Shown: positions 1 to 11,009, counted from the stretch's first letter. The stretch: DNA of 64,000 bases from Gymnothorax reevesii (GCA_029721435.1 CM056578.1:13578313-13642312); one strand, 5' to 3'. Translations and numbers: made by a program. Notes: generated from the sequence alone by a model not told the origin.

Positions 1-1650
1 GCTGGCAGGTAATCCTTGTTAAAAAAGCGAATCCCTAAATTACCCTCTGTTGCACCACGGACGGGGCGGATTCTGTCAGCGATCAAAACAAACAAAGAGC
101 ACAAGGCATGAAACAATACATGCAAGTACAAGTCATTGGTTTCCATTGGCTGTGTGTGCTCCTGTTCATACAGCTAGCCTCACTTCATTTTCAGACAAGT
201 GGACATTTACACCAATGAGTCATTCTGTTACTTCTAGATCTCAGTGCAGCATTTGATATGATCGATCATAACATCTTGCCAAAATGTTTGAAAGATGAGG
301 TTGGTTTGCAAAGCAAAGCTCTAGACTGGTTCTCCTCCTATTTGAAAGACAGAACTTTCTCTGTTGAGTTGGGTAACCACTCGTCCTCCACTGCCCCCAT
401 TACCTGTGGTGTCCCTCAAGGCTCTATCTTAGGCCCGCTATTATTCTCTCTGTACATACTACCTCTGACCCCTATCCATAATGAGTACAACATTCAATAT
501 AACTGCTATGCAGATGAAACACAGCTGCATCTCCCGGTCACACCTAGCAGCTCCTGTGCCCTGACTGAGCTACATAGCTGCCTAGACAAAATTAAATCCT
601 GGATGGCTAGCAATATCCTCCAGCGCAATCACAGCAAGACCAAAGTCATTTTATTTGGTTCTCCAAGTGCTGTTGCTAACCTCAGTAATGCTCTTGGTCC
701 CCTGTCTGCTAATCTACATAGTGTGGTCAGAAACCTTGGTGTCATATTGGATAGCTCTCTGAATTTTAATAAACAAATCAGTAATGTGGACAAAGGCAAT
801 TTTTATCAACTGCGCTCAATAGCTAAACTTAAGCCCCTCCTCTCTCGGAATAATCTGGAAACACTGATACATGCTTGTATTTCCTCCCGACTTGACTACT
901 GTAATTCACTTTACGCTGGCATTAGTCAGTCCGACATAGCCACACAACAACTAGTTCAAAATGCAGCTGCGAGATTCCTTAACAGGCACCAGGAAAAGAG
1001 ATCACATAACTCCAGTTTTAGCCCGACTGCAACGGCTCCCTGTACGGTACACAATCGATTTTAAAATCTTAATGTTTGTTTTTAAAGCTCTTTATGAATT
1101 GGCTCCATCTTACATTACTGAGCTTTTATCTCCGCATTCTGTTCCTACATCTCTTCGCTCATCCTCGCAGAACCTTCTTGCAGTCCCTCGCAACCGCCTC
1201 AAGACCAGAGGGGACCGTGCTTGCTCAGTAGTTGCTACCAAACTCTGGAATTCTCTCCCGCTCATATCAAGTCATGTCCCACCATTTCCAGTTTTAAATC
1301 TTGTCTTAAGACCCATCTTTTCTCCTGTGCTTTTAACTCAGTCTGAGGCCCCCTCCTTGATTATTTTATGGATTTATTTAATTTATTATTACTCCTTGTT
1401 TGGTTTTTAGTGCTTGTCTTTTTATAACTTGCCTTTTATAAATTTTGTACCTGCTTTTATTGTTATTTGCTCTTGTATGCTTTCTTTCTTGTTTTAGACC
1501 TCTGTGATGCCTTAGCTCTGAGCGATATTAAGCTAAGCTAAGTTATGTTTCATCCTAATGTTTTTACTCTCCCTTCCTCTTTTGTAAAGCACTTTGGGTC
1601 AACTCCTGTTATTTATATAGCACATTTAAAAACAAATTGACTTGACTAGA
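1..1650 (+). mobile_element. L2/CR1-like non-LTR retrotransposon, 3' part
   Basis: This is the 3' portion of a LINE whose 5' end is either off the window or too decayed to see. It encodes a reverse transcriptase and a C-terminal tail typical of fish L2/CR1-clade elements, followed by an AT-rich 3' UTR with 'gcactttgggtc' near 1590 and a tail around 1630-1648. It lies in the first intron of septin8, in the opposite orientation to that gene. Assignment to L2 rather than another CR1-related clade is from memory of the protein motifs and was not checked against a repeat library. Confidence 0.8.
231..1410 (+). pseudogene. Reverse transcriptase pseudogene of the L2-like LINE
   Basis: In sense order the translation shows LLDLSAAFDMIDHNIL (from 231), the GVPQGSILGPLLFSLY block near 410-460, the catalytic box as CYADETQL near 504-527, and the downstream NLGVILDSSLNF and LDYCNSLYAG blocks. 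The catalytic YADD is changed to YADE (GAA at 516-518). The frame that is open to 1064 is lost around 990-1030, and the conserved tail (FKILMFVFKALYELAPSYI) continues in another frame to 1410. A stop also precedes the first block at about 216. The copy is therefore dead. In intact relatives this protein does target-primed reverse transcription of its own RNA. Confidence 0.85.
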
Positions 1651-1725
1651 GTCAAACCATTAAAATCCAATTGCAGATAATGCAAATAACACTGATCACC
1701 TCGTAACAATGGTGCATGTCAAGTT

Positions 1726-2482
1726 TTGCAGACAAACCTCGAACAGATATGGAACAGATGGTTCTCAAAGTCAATGTGTTGGATGTGGAAGAAAAGGGAC
1801 AGAAGCAACTTTGAAAAGGGAAAAATCTTTACAGCCAGACAAATGGGTCAGAGCAACCCAAGGCTTCTGAAGCATGTGCCGTCAGCAGTGGTGAGTACCT
1901 ACAGACAGAGGTCCAACGAGGGACAAACCACGGACCAGCGACAGGCTGTTGGGGGTGCTGGGCGCAAGGGCTTATCAATGTGCGTGGGCAACTAAGCTAT
2001 CCCATCTGGTCCAAATCAACAAAATGGCTCCACTGGCACAATTCGCAACAATTTTTACTTGTGAGGATCGTCTCACAACACATGAATCGCTGTGCACAGC
2101 GCCTTGTACCTGCAGACCAGCCAGAGAGCCCTTCCAAACCCCCCATACGAAAGCATGCGTGAGTGTCGGAACTGGAGCGTAGAGCAATTGAAGAAGACTG
2201 CCTTGACAAGTGAGACCCATTTTCTTTCACAACATGTGCATCAACCAGGTACGTGTGCAGCATTTACCAGTGGAAGAGATGGCACCAGAATGTTACGCGG
2301 GACTAAGACTAACTGGTGGAGGGAGTGTGAAGCTCTGGGAAATATTCTGATAGGAAAACCAGAGTCCAAAAATTCAAGTAGAAATCAAATGATGGAGCAG
2401 TTTTTGCACATGAGAGGGACAGATGCAATATTAGGCAGGTGTTTTTAATGTTGTAGCTGATCGGTGCACGTCAACAATGTAA
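1726..2482 (+). pseudogene. Decayed Tc1-like transposase
   Basis: Three successive reading-frame pieces line up with a Tc1-type transposase. The first is an N-terminal helix-turn-helix segment (FEKGKIFTARQMGQS then SAVVSTYRQRSNEGQTT, 1813-1935). The second is a middle piece (LVQINKMAPLAQFATIF near 2000-2055). The third is a catalytic-domain piece (RECRNWSVEQLKKTALTSET from about 2163), which ends in a relic of FNVVADR near 2440. Frames change between pieces and the second half of the DDE domain is missing. No terminal inverted repeats were recognised. It is an old relic inside septin8 intron 1. Confidence 0.7.
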
Positions 2483-2792
2483 TTACCAACTTAAGTGACT
2501 GTGTTAAGTCATAAATAAATGTTTTGAAAAGAAGAAATAGAAAAATGTCATTTCACAGCACATGGAACAGCAGCATCTGCTACTCGGCAAAGTGTCTGAC
2601 AACTATCTTCTGTTGCTGCCTGGCACTCGAAACGCACATGGCAATGGCACAAAGGAGCCTTTCTCAAACCCTCACTTCACTGGGCTGTAACATTTCCATA
2701 CCCTTTGCCCTTGGAAATAACTCCTCTGACTACAAATACACTTCCTTAAAAAAAATGGCATATTTAAAGGCAACCCTAAAATTGCACTGGTG

Positions 2793-3387
2793 AAAGTCCT
2801 CGCTAGGGCAGATGCCAGATGTGCATCACACAAAGTCATTTTAACACAGGGAACATATGTCTGAGAAATAATTCTGAAATTACATTTTTGAATCAATTCA
2901 TTCATTATTGTAATTTAATGTTGTTGATGATGGTTTTCTTCTTTTGAGTCTTCTTATTATTATTATTATTTATGATTATTATTATTAGTATTAATTATTA
3001 TTATTTATTACTATTACTATTATTATTATTATTATTATTAGTTCCATTATTATCATCATCATCATTGTCATTTATAGCGAATAGCTCAACATTAAATAAT
3101 GGCCCAAAAAGAGAAAGTATGCCACCTAATCATACATTCGGTTACATCTTCCACGAAGTTCCGTCTGATAACACCGCGCAAGAGACTGCTGTCTGTTCCA
3201 ATGCCGACAACTTCCACTCCCCAGCCGTCGAATTCGTGACACCCTGGGAGAGGGGTGACAAGGCCACTCGCTGCTAATCTACTTACCATCGTAGTACGAG
3301 GGCTACGTAATGCTAACCATCCGACCCAACAACTCGAAGAATCTCCTTCTCGGGTGACTTAAAGTGATATGCCCTAGCGAGGACTTT
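2793..3387. repeat. Segment bounded by an 18-bp perfect inverted repeat
   Basis: The 18-mer aaagtcctcgctagggca at 2793-2810 recurs as its exact reverse complement at 3370-3387. The match does not extend on either side. The enclosed 595 bp carries a TTA microsatellite and then CpG-containing unique-looking sequence. It may be the ends of an unknown small element or a rearrangement footprint; no target duplication is visible. Confidence 0.5.
2953..3065. repeat. (TTA)n/(ATT)n microsatellite
   Basis: About 110 bp of imperfect trinucleotide repeat (ttattattatt..., with interruptions), grading into atc repeats at the right end. Confidence 0.95.
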
Positions 3388-4530
3388 GAATGGGTTCAGA
3401 CCTGGCGCTGAGTAAGGCGGAATTAATACGTTTTCCCCCCAATATTGGTCGCTTTTATGTCGCAATAAATAGTCATAGCCACTTAACGGATGATAGATGT
3501 CTCAGATCTGTAATTAGCCCCAAGGGGTTCAGTTCTTCATCTTTTTCCCATCCAGCCAATGTAAACAAACCGGTCTCGTCAAAAAAAAATTTTCTTTTTT
3601 TCCATGAGAAAATCGAAGCACCGCCTGCATTCAGAAAGCACACAGTTGCCAAACGCAATCAATCAACCTGACACAAAAATCACGCGAGTTGAAATTAAAT
3701 CGTACAAATCCAAGTCGGCGCGATTCAATGTCAACACTAATACGTATGTAAAAATATGCACAATTAATAATTCCCCTCCATTCATTCAGCGAGATCCACA
3801 ACGTCACTCTACTGTGTGCACTTTCCGCAAAATGTGGTCCTTCGCCAGAATCAACATGGTAAAATATCGGTCGACGACTTCAACCTCTCAAGCAGAGAGA
3901 GACCACATATAAAGTATTTTTTAACACAAAGCTGCAGTATCTGGTCGTATCATTTTCCAGCAACAGCGATCAGCGCCCTTTCAAGTAACGCCTTGAATGC
4001 CGTCTGAAATAGCCTCGACGTTTTGACTACCCATGGGTCCCACTGCTATACGCAATTCCCTATATACAATAGCATCGATTCAATGTCCAATTCAAAATCT
4101 GCCTTTTCATCAGGAAAGCACATTGCAGAAAAGTTATGCGTCCAATACCGCTGATCAGGGTCCATACAAACATACAGAAAATTGACCATTACAATCGGCA
4201 AAACGATACAGGCTACAAGGCACCGCAGCAAAACTGCGGCTAAACGGTTATTAGTCCAGTAACCCCAAGCAGCCCGAGTGGGATCACCGGCATGACAAGC
4301 CCTTTTCATTTGTTCAGTACGATCAGTCTATCGCCGGCGATTCAGACAACGTGGTTACTAGATACATTCCCATCAGGACCAAATCGAACCGGGAAGGCGC
4401 ATTGCCACCATCTCCACAGTAGCTTGCTAGCCCACTATTACTCGTGTGGCAGAGGCGATGACTGTTGGGAAAACTGGAACATATGCGGATGAGAAAACTG
4501 AATTAATCAAAAGAAAGCGCACATACTTAC
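3066..4530. other. septin8 intron 1, proximal part; no convincing exon
   Basis: This stretch contains more CpG than its surroundings. It holds one minus-strand ORF of 87 codons (4046-4309) with a single hydrophobic segment, but that ORF has no recognised homology and no clear splice sites. No second septin8 exon (P-loop GETGIGKST) was found to the left, so exon 2 is presumed to be off the window. Confidence 0.5.
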
Positions 4531-4560
4531 AGCAAATACATCTACATCCGTAGCAGCCAT
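4531..4560 (-). CDS. septin8: septin8, first coding exon (partial gene)
   Basis: Read on the minus strand, ATG at 4560-4558 has a good Kozak context (G at -3, G at +4) and opens MAATDVDVFA. The codon GCT (4533-4531) is followed directly by the consensus donor GTAAGT at 4530-4525. Septin6/8-type septins start with MAATD and have a very short first coding exon, so this is the 10-codon phase-0 exon 1; the GTPase and coiled-coil exons lie beyond the left edge. The adjacent sowaha and shroom1 genes match the human order SEPTIN8-SOWAHA-SHROOM1, which favours septin8 over septin6. Septin8 is a GTP-binding cytoskeletal protein that assembles into hetero-oligomeric filaments at membranes. Which teleost duplicate (a or b) this is cannot be told. 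Confidence 0.72.
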
Positions 4561-5633
4561 TGCGTGGAGAGCGCGTAAAATGCAAGCCAGCTATAGGAAG
4601 AGGGGCCTCTTTTCGTTTCGCTCTCCCCGTAAGCTGACACGATAGAAGAGGCTCCGTGCATCCAATATGGCTACTTCCTGGAAACTCCCACTTCTCTCAG
4701 GAATTCCACTCTAAGGGCCACACAAGCTGGGGCAGGGGAGTTTTCGCAACGCAGAAAGTTTGCTGACAGAACCACGTAGCATCCGCGACGATCCAAGGGC
4801 CCCTGAGAAGACAGAGGCGCGCCGCACGGCCGGGATGGAGATCCTGCGCAATTATGATAAAGGAAAACTGTAACGCAGGTTTACCTCTGATGCCTCCCTG
4901 AGCTCGTGGGCGCTCTCGGGATCTGTAGTCCCCCTATATAACAGGGGATTCACTTTGTCTGGTATGAGCAGTAAAAAACTTAATTGCTTTGTTTCGCAAT
5001 GTAATATTTCTGCCCACTGATTGTAATCCCTGCGTAAAATAAGCAAACTTCTCTAATGTATTTTTTATTCTAGGATATTTATTTTGCAGTTCGTTTGGCG
5101 AGGGCTCTAGCCATCTGGTCACAGGCTGTATGTTCTGTGCACAAAACAAAGTCACCGAGTTTGCAGTGTCTCCAAAAAATTTCCAACATGTGTATGGTTC
5201 AGTTCTTTGCTGCGCGGCCCATCCCAAAGCTTTTGTAATATAATGTATATTCTTTGTCAAAAAGCACTGCCTCAAAATCCTTTGACCATTGTGCAGCCAA
5301 GGTATCGTGTTTTTCCTCAGTCTCTGAAAGTACGGCGAATAGATTCCTTCCATGTGATGAGTTTCCAAGATCGGATGGCTGGGACTAGCCCGTGGCTATC
5401 AAATACAGTCACCAGAGCCCTGGTTTATCCGCCTGCTTTCTACTATTCGCCACACGCATAAATTATTCTAATTGCCCCCCTGTAGGCGGTCTCTCCCCGG
5501 AAACCACAGGTAGAGCGAAGCCCTAGTGCTAGACACTGTCGGACAGCAGTCAGGAGGCACAGGTGAGCAAGAAGTGAACAAACAGGATTTGCTGAAATGC
5601 TTTAATAACGGTTCTCCGCAAGGTATGAAAACG
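4561..5633. promoter_or_regulatory. Divergent septin8 / sowaha 5' region
   Basis: About 1.07 kb separates the septin8 start codon (minus) from the sowaha start codon (plus). It should hold both 5' UTRs and both promoters. A TATA-like 'cctatataacagg' lies near 4932-4944 and reads similarly on both strands. A pyrimidine-rich acceptor-like 'tgcccccctgtag' ends at 5485, so the sowaha 5' UTR may be spliced. A minus-strand open stretch at 4934-5368 has no recognised homology. Transcription starts were not determined. Confidence 0.5.
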
Positions 5634-7151
5634 ATGGCGCTGACTCAAGACGCTATTTTGTCATTCCTGCTGAGACGCAACGGCAAGGCAAAGAACTCCG
5701 AGTTTCTGAGTGAGTTCAAAGGTCTTTTAAATTGCAGCGACCTCACGGAAAAGAAAGAGAACAGGGAACTCTTCAAGACTTTCGTGAATCACGTCGCCGT
5801 CGTCAAAGAAATAGACGGTGAGAAGCATATCGTCCTGAAGAAAAGGTATGCTCATTTACTAAAAGAGATCCCGGCTACTACGGATCAAAGAACAGAACTT
5901 GGAGAAAGTTCAAACGTCTCACCTGACACTATCGGAGAGCAGAGAAGACCCTTTGATGGAAATGTAAAAAAAGGCTCTGATCTTGCTGACAAAGAGAGCT
6001 CTAATTTCGATTACTGCACCGTGTCGTCACCTCTCTCAGACGTGAATTGCGATGGTTGTAACTGCAAAAAGGAGCCTTCAGCCGTTGAGCAGGCTTTGCA
6101 AAGATGCGTGGATATGGATGCGAGCAGACAGCATATCACAGGTACACAAACTATAACTTTGATACGACCTTGTAAAACTCTCCAGGTCAACAGCTTGAGT
6201 GACAATGAGTCACATTCCTCTATTTTACAAGATGGGCGTATTGATACAGCACGTAGCACAGGAGCCACGGCTCCTCAAAAGCCTTTTATGTTGCCCTTGC
6301 GAATACCACCAACACACCCAGTTATTACTGATGCATTGGAGGCCAACGCAAAGAACAAGCCACTTGGGACAGTTGATAATAGTCAGGACCTTGACAAGAG
6401 GTCCCCAGGAGCTAAGAGGAGACTGTTTGAAGAAATTCAGACCCCAACTTCCCCGCCCCCAAGGAGAATTTTAAAGAATTCCAAACCCACCGAGGAACCC
6501 AAGTATTCAGCATCTGTCCCTCTCGAGTCCACAGAGCATGAGTGGTTGGTGAAGTCTGCCGCCGGGCAGTGGAGCCAAGTGCACGGTCTACTGCTCCAGG
6601 ATGCTCAGCTCGCGCTGAAGAAGGACTTCATGTCTGGCTTCACAGCTCTCCACTGGGCAGCGAAAGGCGGCAACTATGAGATGGTGCGAACGATTATTGA
6701 ACTCTGCCAGCAAGACCAGGCAGACTTTGACATCAATGCGAAAAGCCATGGTGGGTACACGGCCTTGCACATCGCGGCTATACATGACCGTCAGCCAGTC
6801 ATAGACTTGCTTGTGCGCGGCTACGGTGCCAACGTGCACGTGCGCGACAATAACGGCAAGAAGGCCTATCACTACTTGCACAAAGACGCTTCGGTGGATG
6901 TGAGGGAACTGCTTGGCGACTTGACAATCTTGAAGCCGGAACCCATGATGCAGGAGAAGCCTGGAGACGACCACTTTGCAGAGATTTCAAAAGGCCTGAG
7001 TACGATAGGCCGGCTGTTTCAGCCACATGGCGCCGGGCTGAAGAAAAAGATGAAATCCAGGTCGGGGCTACAGCCCACAATCGAGGATATGGAGGACGAG
7101 GAAGGGGAGGGTCTGCCGAAGAACCAAAGCATCTCTGACAGTTCTGAGTAA
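5634..7151 (+). CDS. sowaha: sowaha, sosondowah ankyrin repeat protein A
   Basis: Intact intronless gene of 505 residues. ATG 5634 is preferred over the in-frame ATG at 5625 because the conserved SOWAH N-terminus begins MALTQDAILSF and the context (A at -3, G at +4) is strong. Residues 1-70 form the N-terminal SOWAH domain (KNSEFLSEFKGLL, then NHVAVVKEIDG). A low-complexity linker follows, carrying PQKPFMLPLRIPP near residue 220, a motif also seen in SOWAHA of other vertebrates. Residues about 300-415 hold EHEWLVKSAAGQW and two ankyrin repeats (TALHWAAKGGNYEMV; TALHIAAIHDRQPVI). The tail is basic and then acidic, ending DSSE. Length and domain order agree with the family (human about 550 residues). 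The molecular role is poorly known. The paralogues SOWAHB, C and D are the main alternative names; synteny argues for A. Confidence 0.9.
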   Translation: MALTQDAILSFLLRRNGKAKNSEFLSEFKGLLNCSDLTEKKENRELFKTFVNHVAVVKEIDGEKHIVLKKRYAHLLKEIPATTDQRTELGESSNVSPDTIGEQRRPFDGNVKKGSDLADKESSNFDYCTVSSPLSDVNCDGCNCKKEPSAVEQALQRCVDMDASRQHITGTQTITLIRPCKTLQVNSLSDNESHSSILQDGRIDTARSTGATAPQKPFMLPLRIPPTHPVITDALEANAKNKPLGTVDNSQDLDKRSPGAKRRLFEEIQTPTSPPPRRILKNSKPTEEPKYSASVPLESTEHEWLVKSAAGQWSQVHGLLLQDAQLALKKDFMSGFTALHWAAKGGNYEMVRTIIELCQQDQADFDINAKSHGGYTALHIAAIHDRQPVIDLLVRGYGANVHVRDNNGKKAYHYLHKDASVDVRELLGDLTILKPEPMMQEKPGDDHFAEISKGLSTIGRLFQPHGAGLKKKMKSRSGLQPTIEDMEDEEGEGLPKNQSISDSSE

Positions 7152-8655
7152 GGACTCGTGCCACACTGAATGTGTAATGTCCTCATACTACAGGCCGCTT
7201 TCACTGGCCATCAGATACAGTACTTCAACCCTATATGAATTGAGAAATGTTCAGCTTGAAATCAACCATCTTCTAAATACATGTAGTCTCTATTGGACAT
7301 CAGTGCAACAGAATACATGCAATTATGTCTATAGTATTGGTACAACTGCACTACTGGAAAGGGCTGTAATTAGCACACCCATAACTCCATGTGTACTGTG
7401 AAATTGAAGGACAGACTGACAGCTTTAACTTTATTCACATGTATATCTATTGAGCTGCATAGGCATTCTGACACTTAACAGCCGTCCAAATACTTACAAA
7501 CCTTGCTGTATCTGTACAATAGGAAGAATGCATACTGAGCTAGAGATTTTTTATTTTTTTTTTGCTGCTGTTGTTGATTGTTTTGTTTCCACAAATAATA
7601 TTTTACTGTGTATTGGACACATGTAAGCAAGACTACCATTTGTAGGAAAATATGAAGGGTTGAGAACCAGAGTGATTTAACCCTAAGAAATGAAAATTAA
7701 GAGTTTGGATCATATTGTGACAGATGTTGATAAGATTCATAATGCAAAATTGGTGTCATGATGTGTATTATACCTGTGAACAACATTTTGAGTAATTTAT
7801 TTTATTTTTTTTTATATTTTAAAAACTTTGACATCTGTTACCTCAAAAACATTGTTCCGTGGGTTAGACCACTCTGGTTCTAGGTTCTTTGTATGTTAAG
7901 AGCATTTATAGATTACATTATGCTGAAAAACTTAATAAATAATTATTGATTAAAAGAGCTGGGTGAGGCACATAATGCTGTGACTCATTTCAGAAAAAAA
8001 CTTATCAAAATATTGACATGAGTGCAATGAAATAAGGGCAGTGTTGTCTGAACTACTCAAATATCATGCCTTCAGAATTTATCTATGAATTGGATCAGTG
8101 AATTCTATTTTTATTAATCTGAAACATGAATGACAAAATTAAATTATTGACTGTATCCTTGCCTATAAATGTTTGTCATAATTTAAACGGGTGGGGGCAG
8201 TTTGGTTCGTCGTCGTGTTCATGTACCCGCCTCCCTGTATCTTGTTTCAACAGATATCACTTGTAGTATTGCCAAAACATACAGAATGTGGTTTCTGTTG
8301 AGAATGCCTGCCGAGTGCCAAGAAAACAGTTATGTTTAATGTGTAATCAAGAATAAAGAATCTGTATTTGTTCCTGAAGACTGAGAAGAAATATACCATG
8401 AGCTGTGACTGTATAGGCCTGCTATAGATAGAATCAGTTCATAAAAAATAACTTTTCACATATTACTGATATGTGCAAGTGGTTTTAGCATATCTCTGAG
8501 AGATATGATGAAGAGGGGCAGCGGGATGTGTGTATATGTGCCGCTTGTGGCTTGTTTAAATAGCTGCTTGACCTCTGAAAATTTTATTTATCCGTGGAAG
8601 ATTGAGCTCATATGTATTTCTAAATCTTGAATAAAGAATTAAGATTTTCAAATCT
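7152..8655 (+). other. sowaha: sowaha 3' UTR with alternative polyadenylation signals
   Basis: AT-rich non-coding sequence follows the TAA at 7149-7151. AATAAA hexamers occur at 7934-7939, 8352-8357 and 8630-8635. The last is followed at about 25-40 bp by GT-rich sequence (ttgttgtggtgat), as expected for a cleavage site near 8650. The full 3' UTR would be about 1.5 kb. Confidence 0.65.
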
Positions 8656-9739
8656 CAGCGGCGTTCTTCCTTTGTTGTGGTGATATTTGGCAGATGTGGG
8701 AACTCAAATGATGTGTGCTTTACATGGGGGGGGGGGAGGCTTATTTTTCCAGTCCTATAGCTGTAGGGTAGAAGTCCAGTCTGTTCTGGTCCTCTTATTA
8801 GCACTGACATAGTTTCTGAATACACTGAGAAAGTTATAGTACTACCTTAGACATGCAATGCCCTTTCTAGCAACCTTGATAAAAAATCACAGAAGAAAAC
8901 TGTAAAAAAAATCATCAGCATAATTCATGCTTTATGTTGTTTCCTGCAAGAAATGGGGAATTATTTAATTATATAATTTTAGCAATATTCTATTTCCCCA
9001 AAAAGACAAGTCACTGCTGTTGGGGGTTCCTGCTTTCAGCACTTTGAGCTTTGTCTCTTCCCAAGGTTAATCCTCCTTGATTGCCTTATGCAGTATTATT
9101 TGAGATGGTTGGGTCCCATTCAGGACATCTTCACCATGCAGAATCTTTAAGGTTTCTTCTCAAGCCCTGGCTTATTATTCATTAATTATTGATGGGACTA
9201 TCACTATTTGAGTCTTTGTGGACAAGTTGCCTGAAGACGGAGACGCCCATTGTGAAATGGTTGTCTTTTTGGTCAGCTATGTTATTTATATATTTATTTA
9301 TTTATTTATTCATTCATTGGGTGATTTTGTAGTGCGTTTCAAATTGTATTTTAGAAAGATCCTTTTCAGAGCAAGCTTGAGCTTCCTGATTGCGGAATAC
9401 CAGGGTTTTGTTAAAAAAATTAGCCATAATTTTACTAATCACAAAAATACACCATGGATGTGCACTGTGAGGTCGGGCAAAAAGCTTAATTTCAGTCTTT
9501 TCTGAACACACATCCCATTTTTAATTGGAGCTCCAGAGATTATAATTGGAACACAGAAGAATGCTTTCATGCAGTCTGCTTGAGGTGCTTTAAGATTAAA
9601 ATGGCTGCACTTCTCAACACTGCCCTGACAGTTCAAGCGATGACATCAAGTCAAATACCCTTCGCTGCCTTTCACTACCAAGGAAAACTGTCAGCCTGCA
9701 CTATAGCTAAGCGATGAAAACTTGACATGCCCACTGCCA

Positions 9740-9741
<2 letters not shown>

Positions 9742-9771
<30 letters not shown>
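9742..9771. repeat. (CA)n microsatellite
   Basis: Pure CA dinucleotide run of about 30 bp. Confidence 0.97.
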
Positions 9772-9775
<4 letters not shown>

Positions 9776-9902
9776 CACACACGAATCACAAAGCTAAACA
9801 AAAACTCTACATTCAGTTGAGCACATGCGGTTTAGTAACCCAAGCTTGTGATGTCATCCGTTGCCCGAGAGGCAAGAGAGAAGAATCTGATTTCTCAAGC
9901 TG

Positions 9903-9904
<2 letters not shown>

Positions 9905-9940
<36 letters not shown>

Positions 9941-9950
9941 TCTCTCTCTT
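9905..9950. repeat. (CT)n microsatellite
   Basis: CT dinucleotide run of about 45 bp with one CCC interruption. On the other strand it reads as GA. Confidence 0.97.
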
Positions 9951-10248
9951 TCCTCTCCTCATGATGTCTGCTCCCTGTCGGCAGAATTTCTCCCGGCCCA
10001 TGCTATTTCCATCGCACTGAGGAAAAAAGCCTCCTGGCAGCTTCATTAGAGAGAGACTGGCACTCAGAATGAAGGGCATTGCATGCAATACAAATGACCC
10101 CTAAATGTTACATAACCCACTGCGCACTCTTGCAGACATGATGCGGTGTAGAGATTAATTCTATTCCATTAATATAGCAGAGATTGGATAAAAGCATCCA
10201 GGATTGTACAAAAATTTTCTTTGGCTGTAAGGTCATTGGCGGTTGGCT

Positions 10249-10743
10249 TAAAGGAGCTGTGTCACGATTACTGCCTGTGCGCTCAATGTTGAACAAAGTA
10301 AATCCACTCAACTTTGAGTCAAAATCAAGAAGAAACGTTTCTTTCTATATGGGCCGGTTTCACAGACACAGATTAAGCTTAATCCTAGACTAAATTCAAT
10401 TTTTGATAGAAAATCTCCATACAAAACTTAAGTCCAGGACAACACTTAAGCCATGTCTGTGAAACTGGCCCTATAAGTACTGGTGACCACAATCAACTTC
10501 CATTCTTCATATTCCTTGGCTAAAGCTTAAAATAGCGCTTTGAATCCTCAAATTTCCATAGAAAGCTCCTTGGATAAAAAGCGTAATACCGTAGTAACTA
10601 CAATGTACTGTATAAATACAATGCAACACGAGAACGGTTCGGCAAGGATGGAATCAGATTATGACACGCAGTCAAGCAGATTTCCTTTATTGGGATGTAG
10701 GTGTACATTCTGACCATCCGCAGTAATCGTGACACAGCTCCCT
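10249..10743. repeat. Inverted-repeat pair enclosing about 445 bp
   Basis: The 25-bp arm at 10249-10273 (core gagctgtgtcacgattactg) is repeated inverted at 10719-10743 with one mismatch. The match does not extend past the arms. The enclosed DNA includes the 121-bp MITE at 10351-10471, so this looks like a nested arrangement of small elements. Confidence 0.6.
10351..10471. mobile_element. Short MITE with terminal inverted repeats
   Basis: A 121-bp element that starts gggccggtttcacagacaca and ends as the inverted version (tgtctgtgaaactggccc). Sub-terminal inverted motifs are gattaagc on the left and cttaagcc on the right. TATA-like bases flank both ends. A degenerate relative occurs at 48700-48792. 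It has no coding capacity, so transposition would need an enzyme in trans. Confidence 0.75.
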
Positions 10744-10798
10744 TACGACGAAGATCGATGGAATTTTTCAAAAATGGTCCAAATCTAAAATGTTTCAG

Positions 10799-11009
10799 CA
10801 CTGTAAAATTAAAAAAAAAGTTTTCTCAACTGAAAAAAGTTAGTGTCCAGGCTGCCTTAAAATTTCAAGTACACTGAATTTAAGATTATAAGCTGAATAT
10901 TACCTCAACTTATCATCTCAAGTTCAGTGAGCTTAAAATTTTAAGGCAGCCTGGACACTAACTTTTTTCAGTTGAGACAACTTTTTTTTTTCTTTTTTTT
11001 TTTACAGTG
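10799..11009. mobile_element. Palindromic hAT-like MITE
   Basis: This 211-bp element has termini cactgtaaaa and ttttacagtg and a near-perfect palindrome. The 41-bp arm 10825-10865 is matched in inverted orientation by 10936-10976. A poly-A/poly-T stretch sits just inside each terminus. The CACTGTAAAA-type ends suggest a hAT-like non-autonomous element, but no clear 8-bp target duplication was found. Confidence 0.75.

Larger units (their letters stand above)
8656..10248. other. Intergenic sequence with simple repeats
   Basis: No coding exon is seen. It contains a short poly-G (8728-8737), a TATT repeat (9287-9314), a (CA)n tract at 9742-9771 and a (CT)n tract at 9905-9950. Confidence 0.7.

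Noticed and set aside
4932..4944. Possible SRF CArG box (cctatataacagg)
   Set aside because: The spacing between CC and GG is too long for the CC(A/T)6GG consensus. It was noted only as TATA-like.
4934..5368. 144-codon minus-strand ORF in the septin8-sowaha divergent region
   Set aside because: No family motif recognised, no splice sites or start context supporting it, and it overlaps the expected promoter/5' UTR. It is kept only as part of the intergenic description.
5526..5633. Upstream extension of sowaha to 5526
   Set aside because: The extension starts at GTG, not ATG, and conservation begins at MALTQ (5634).
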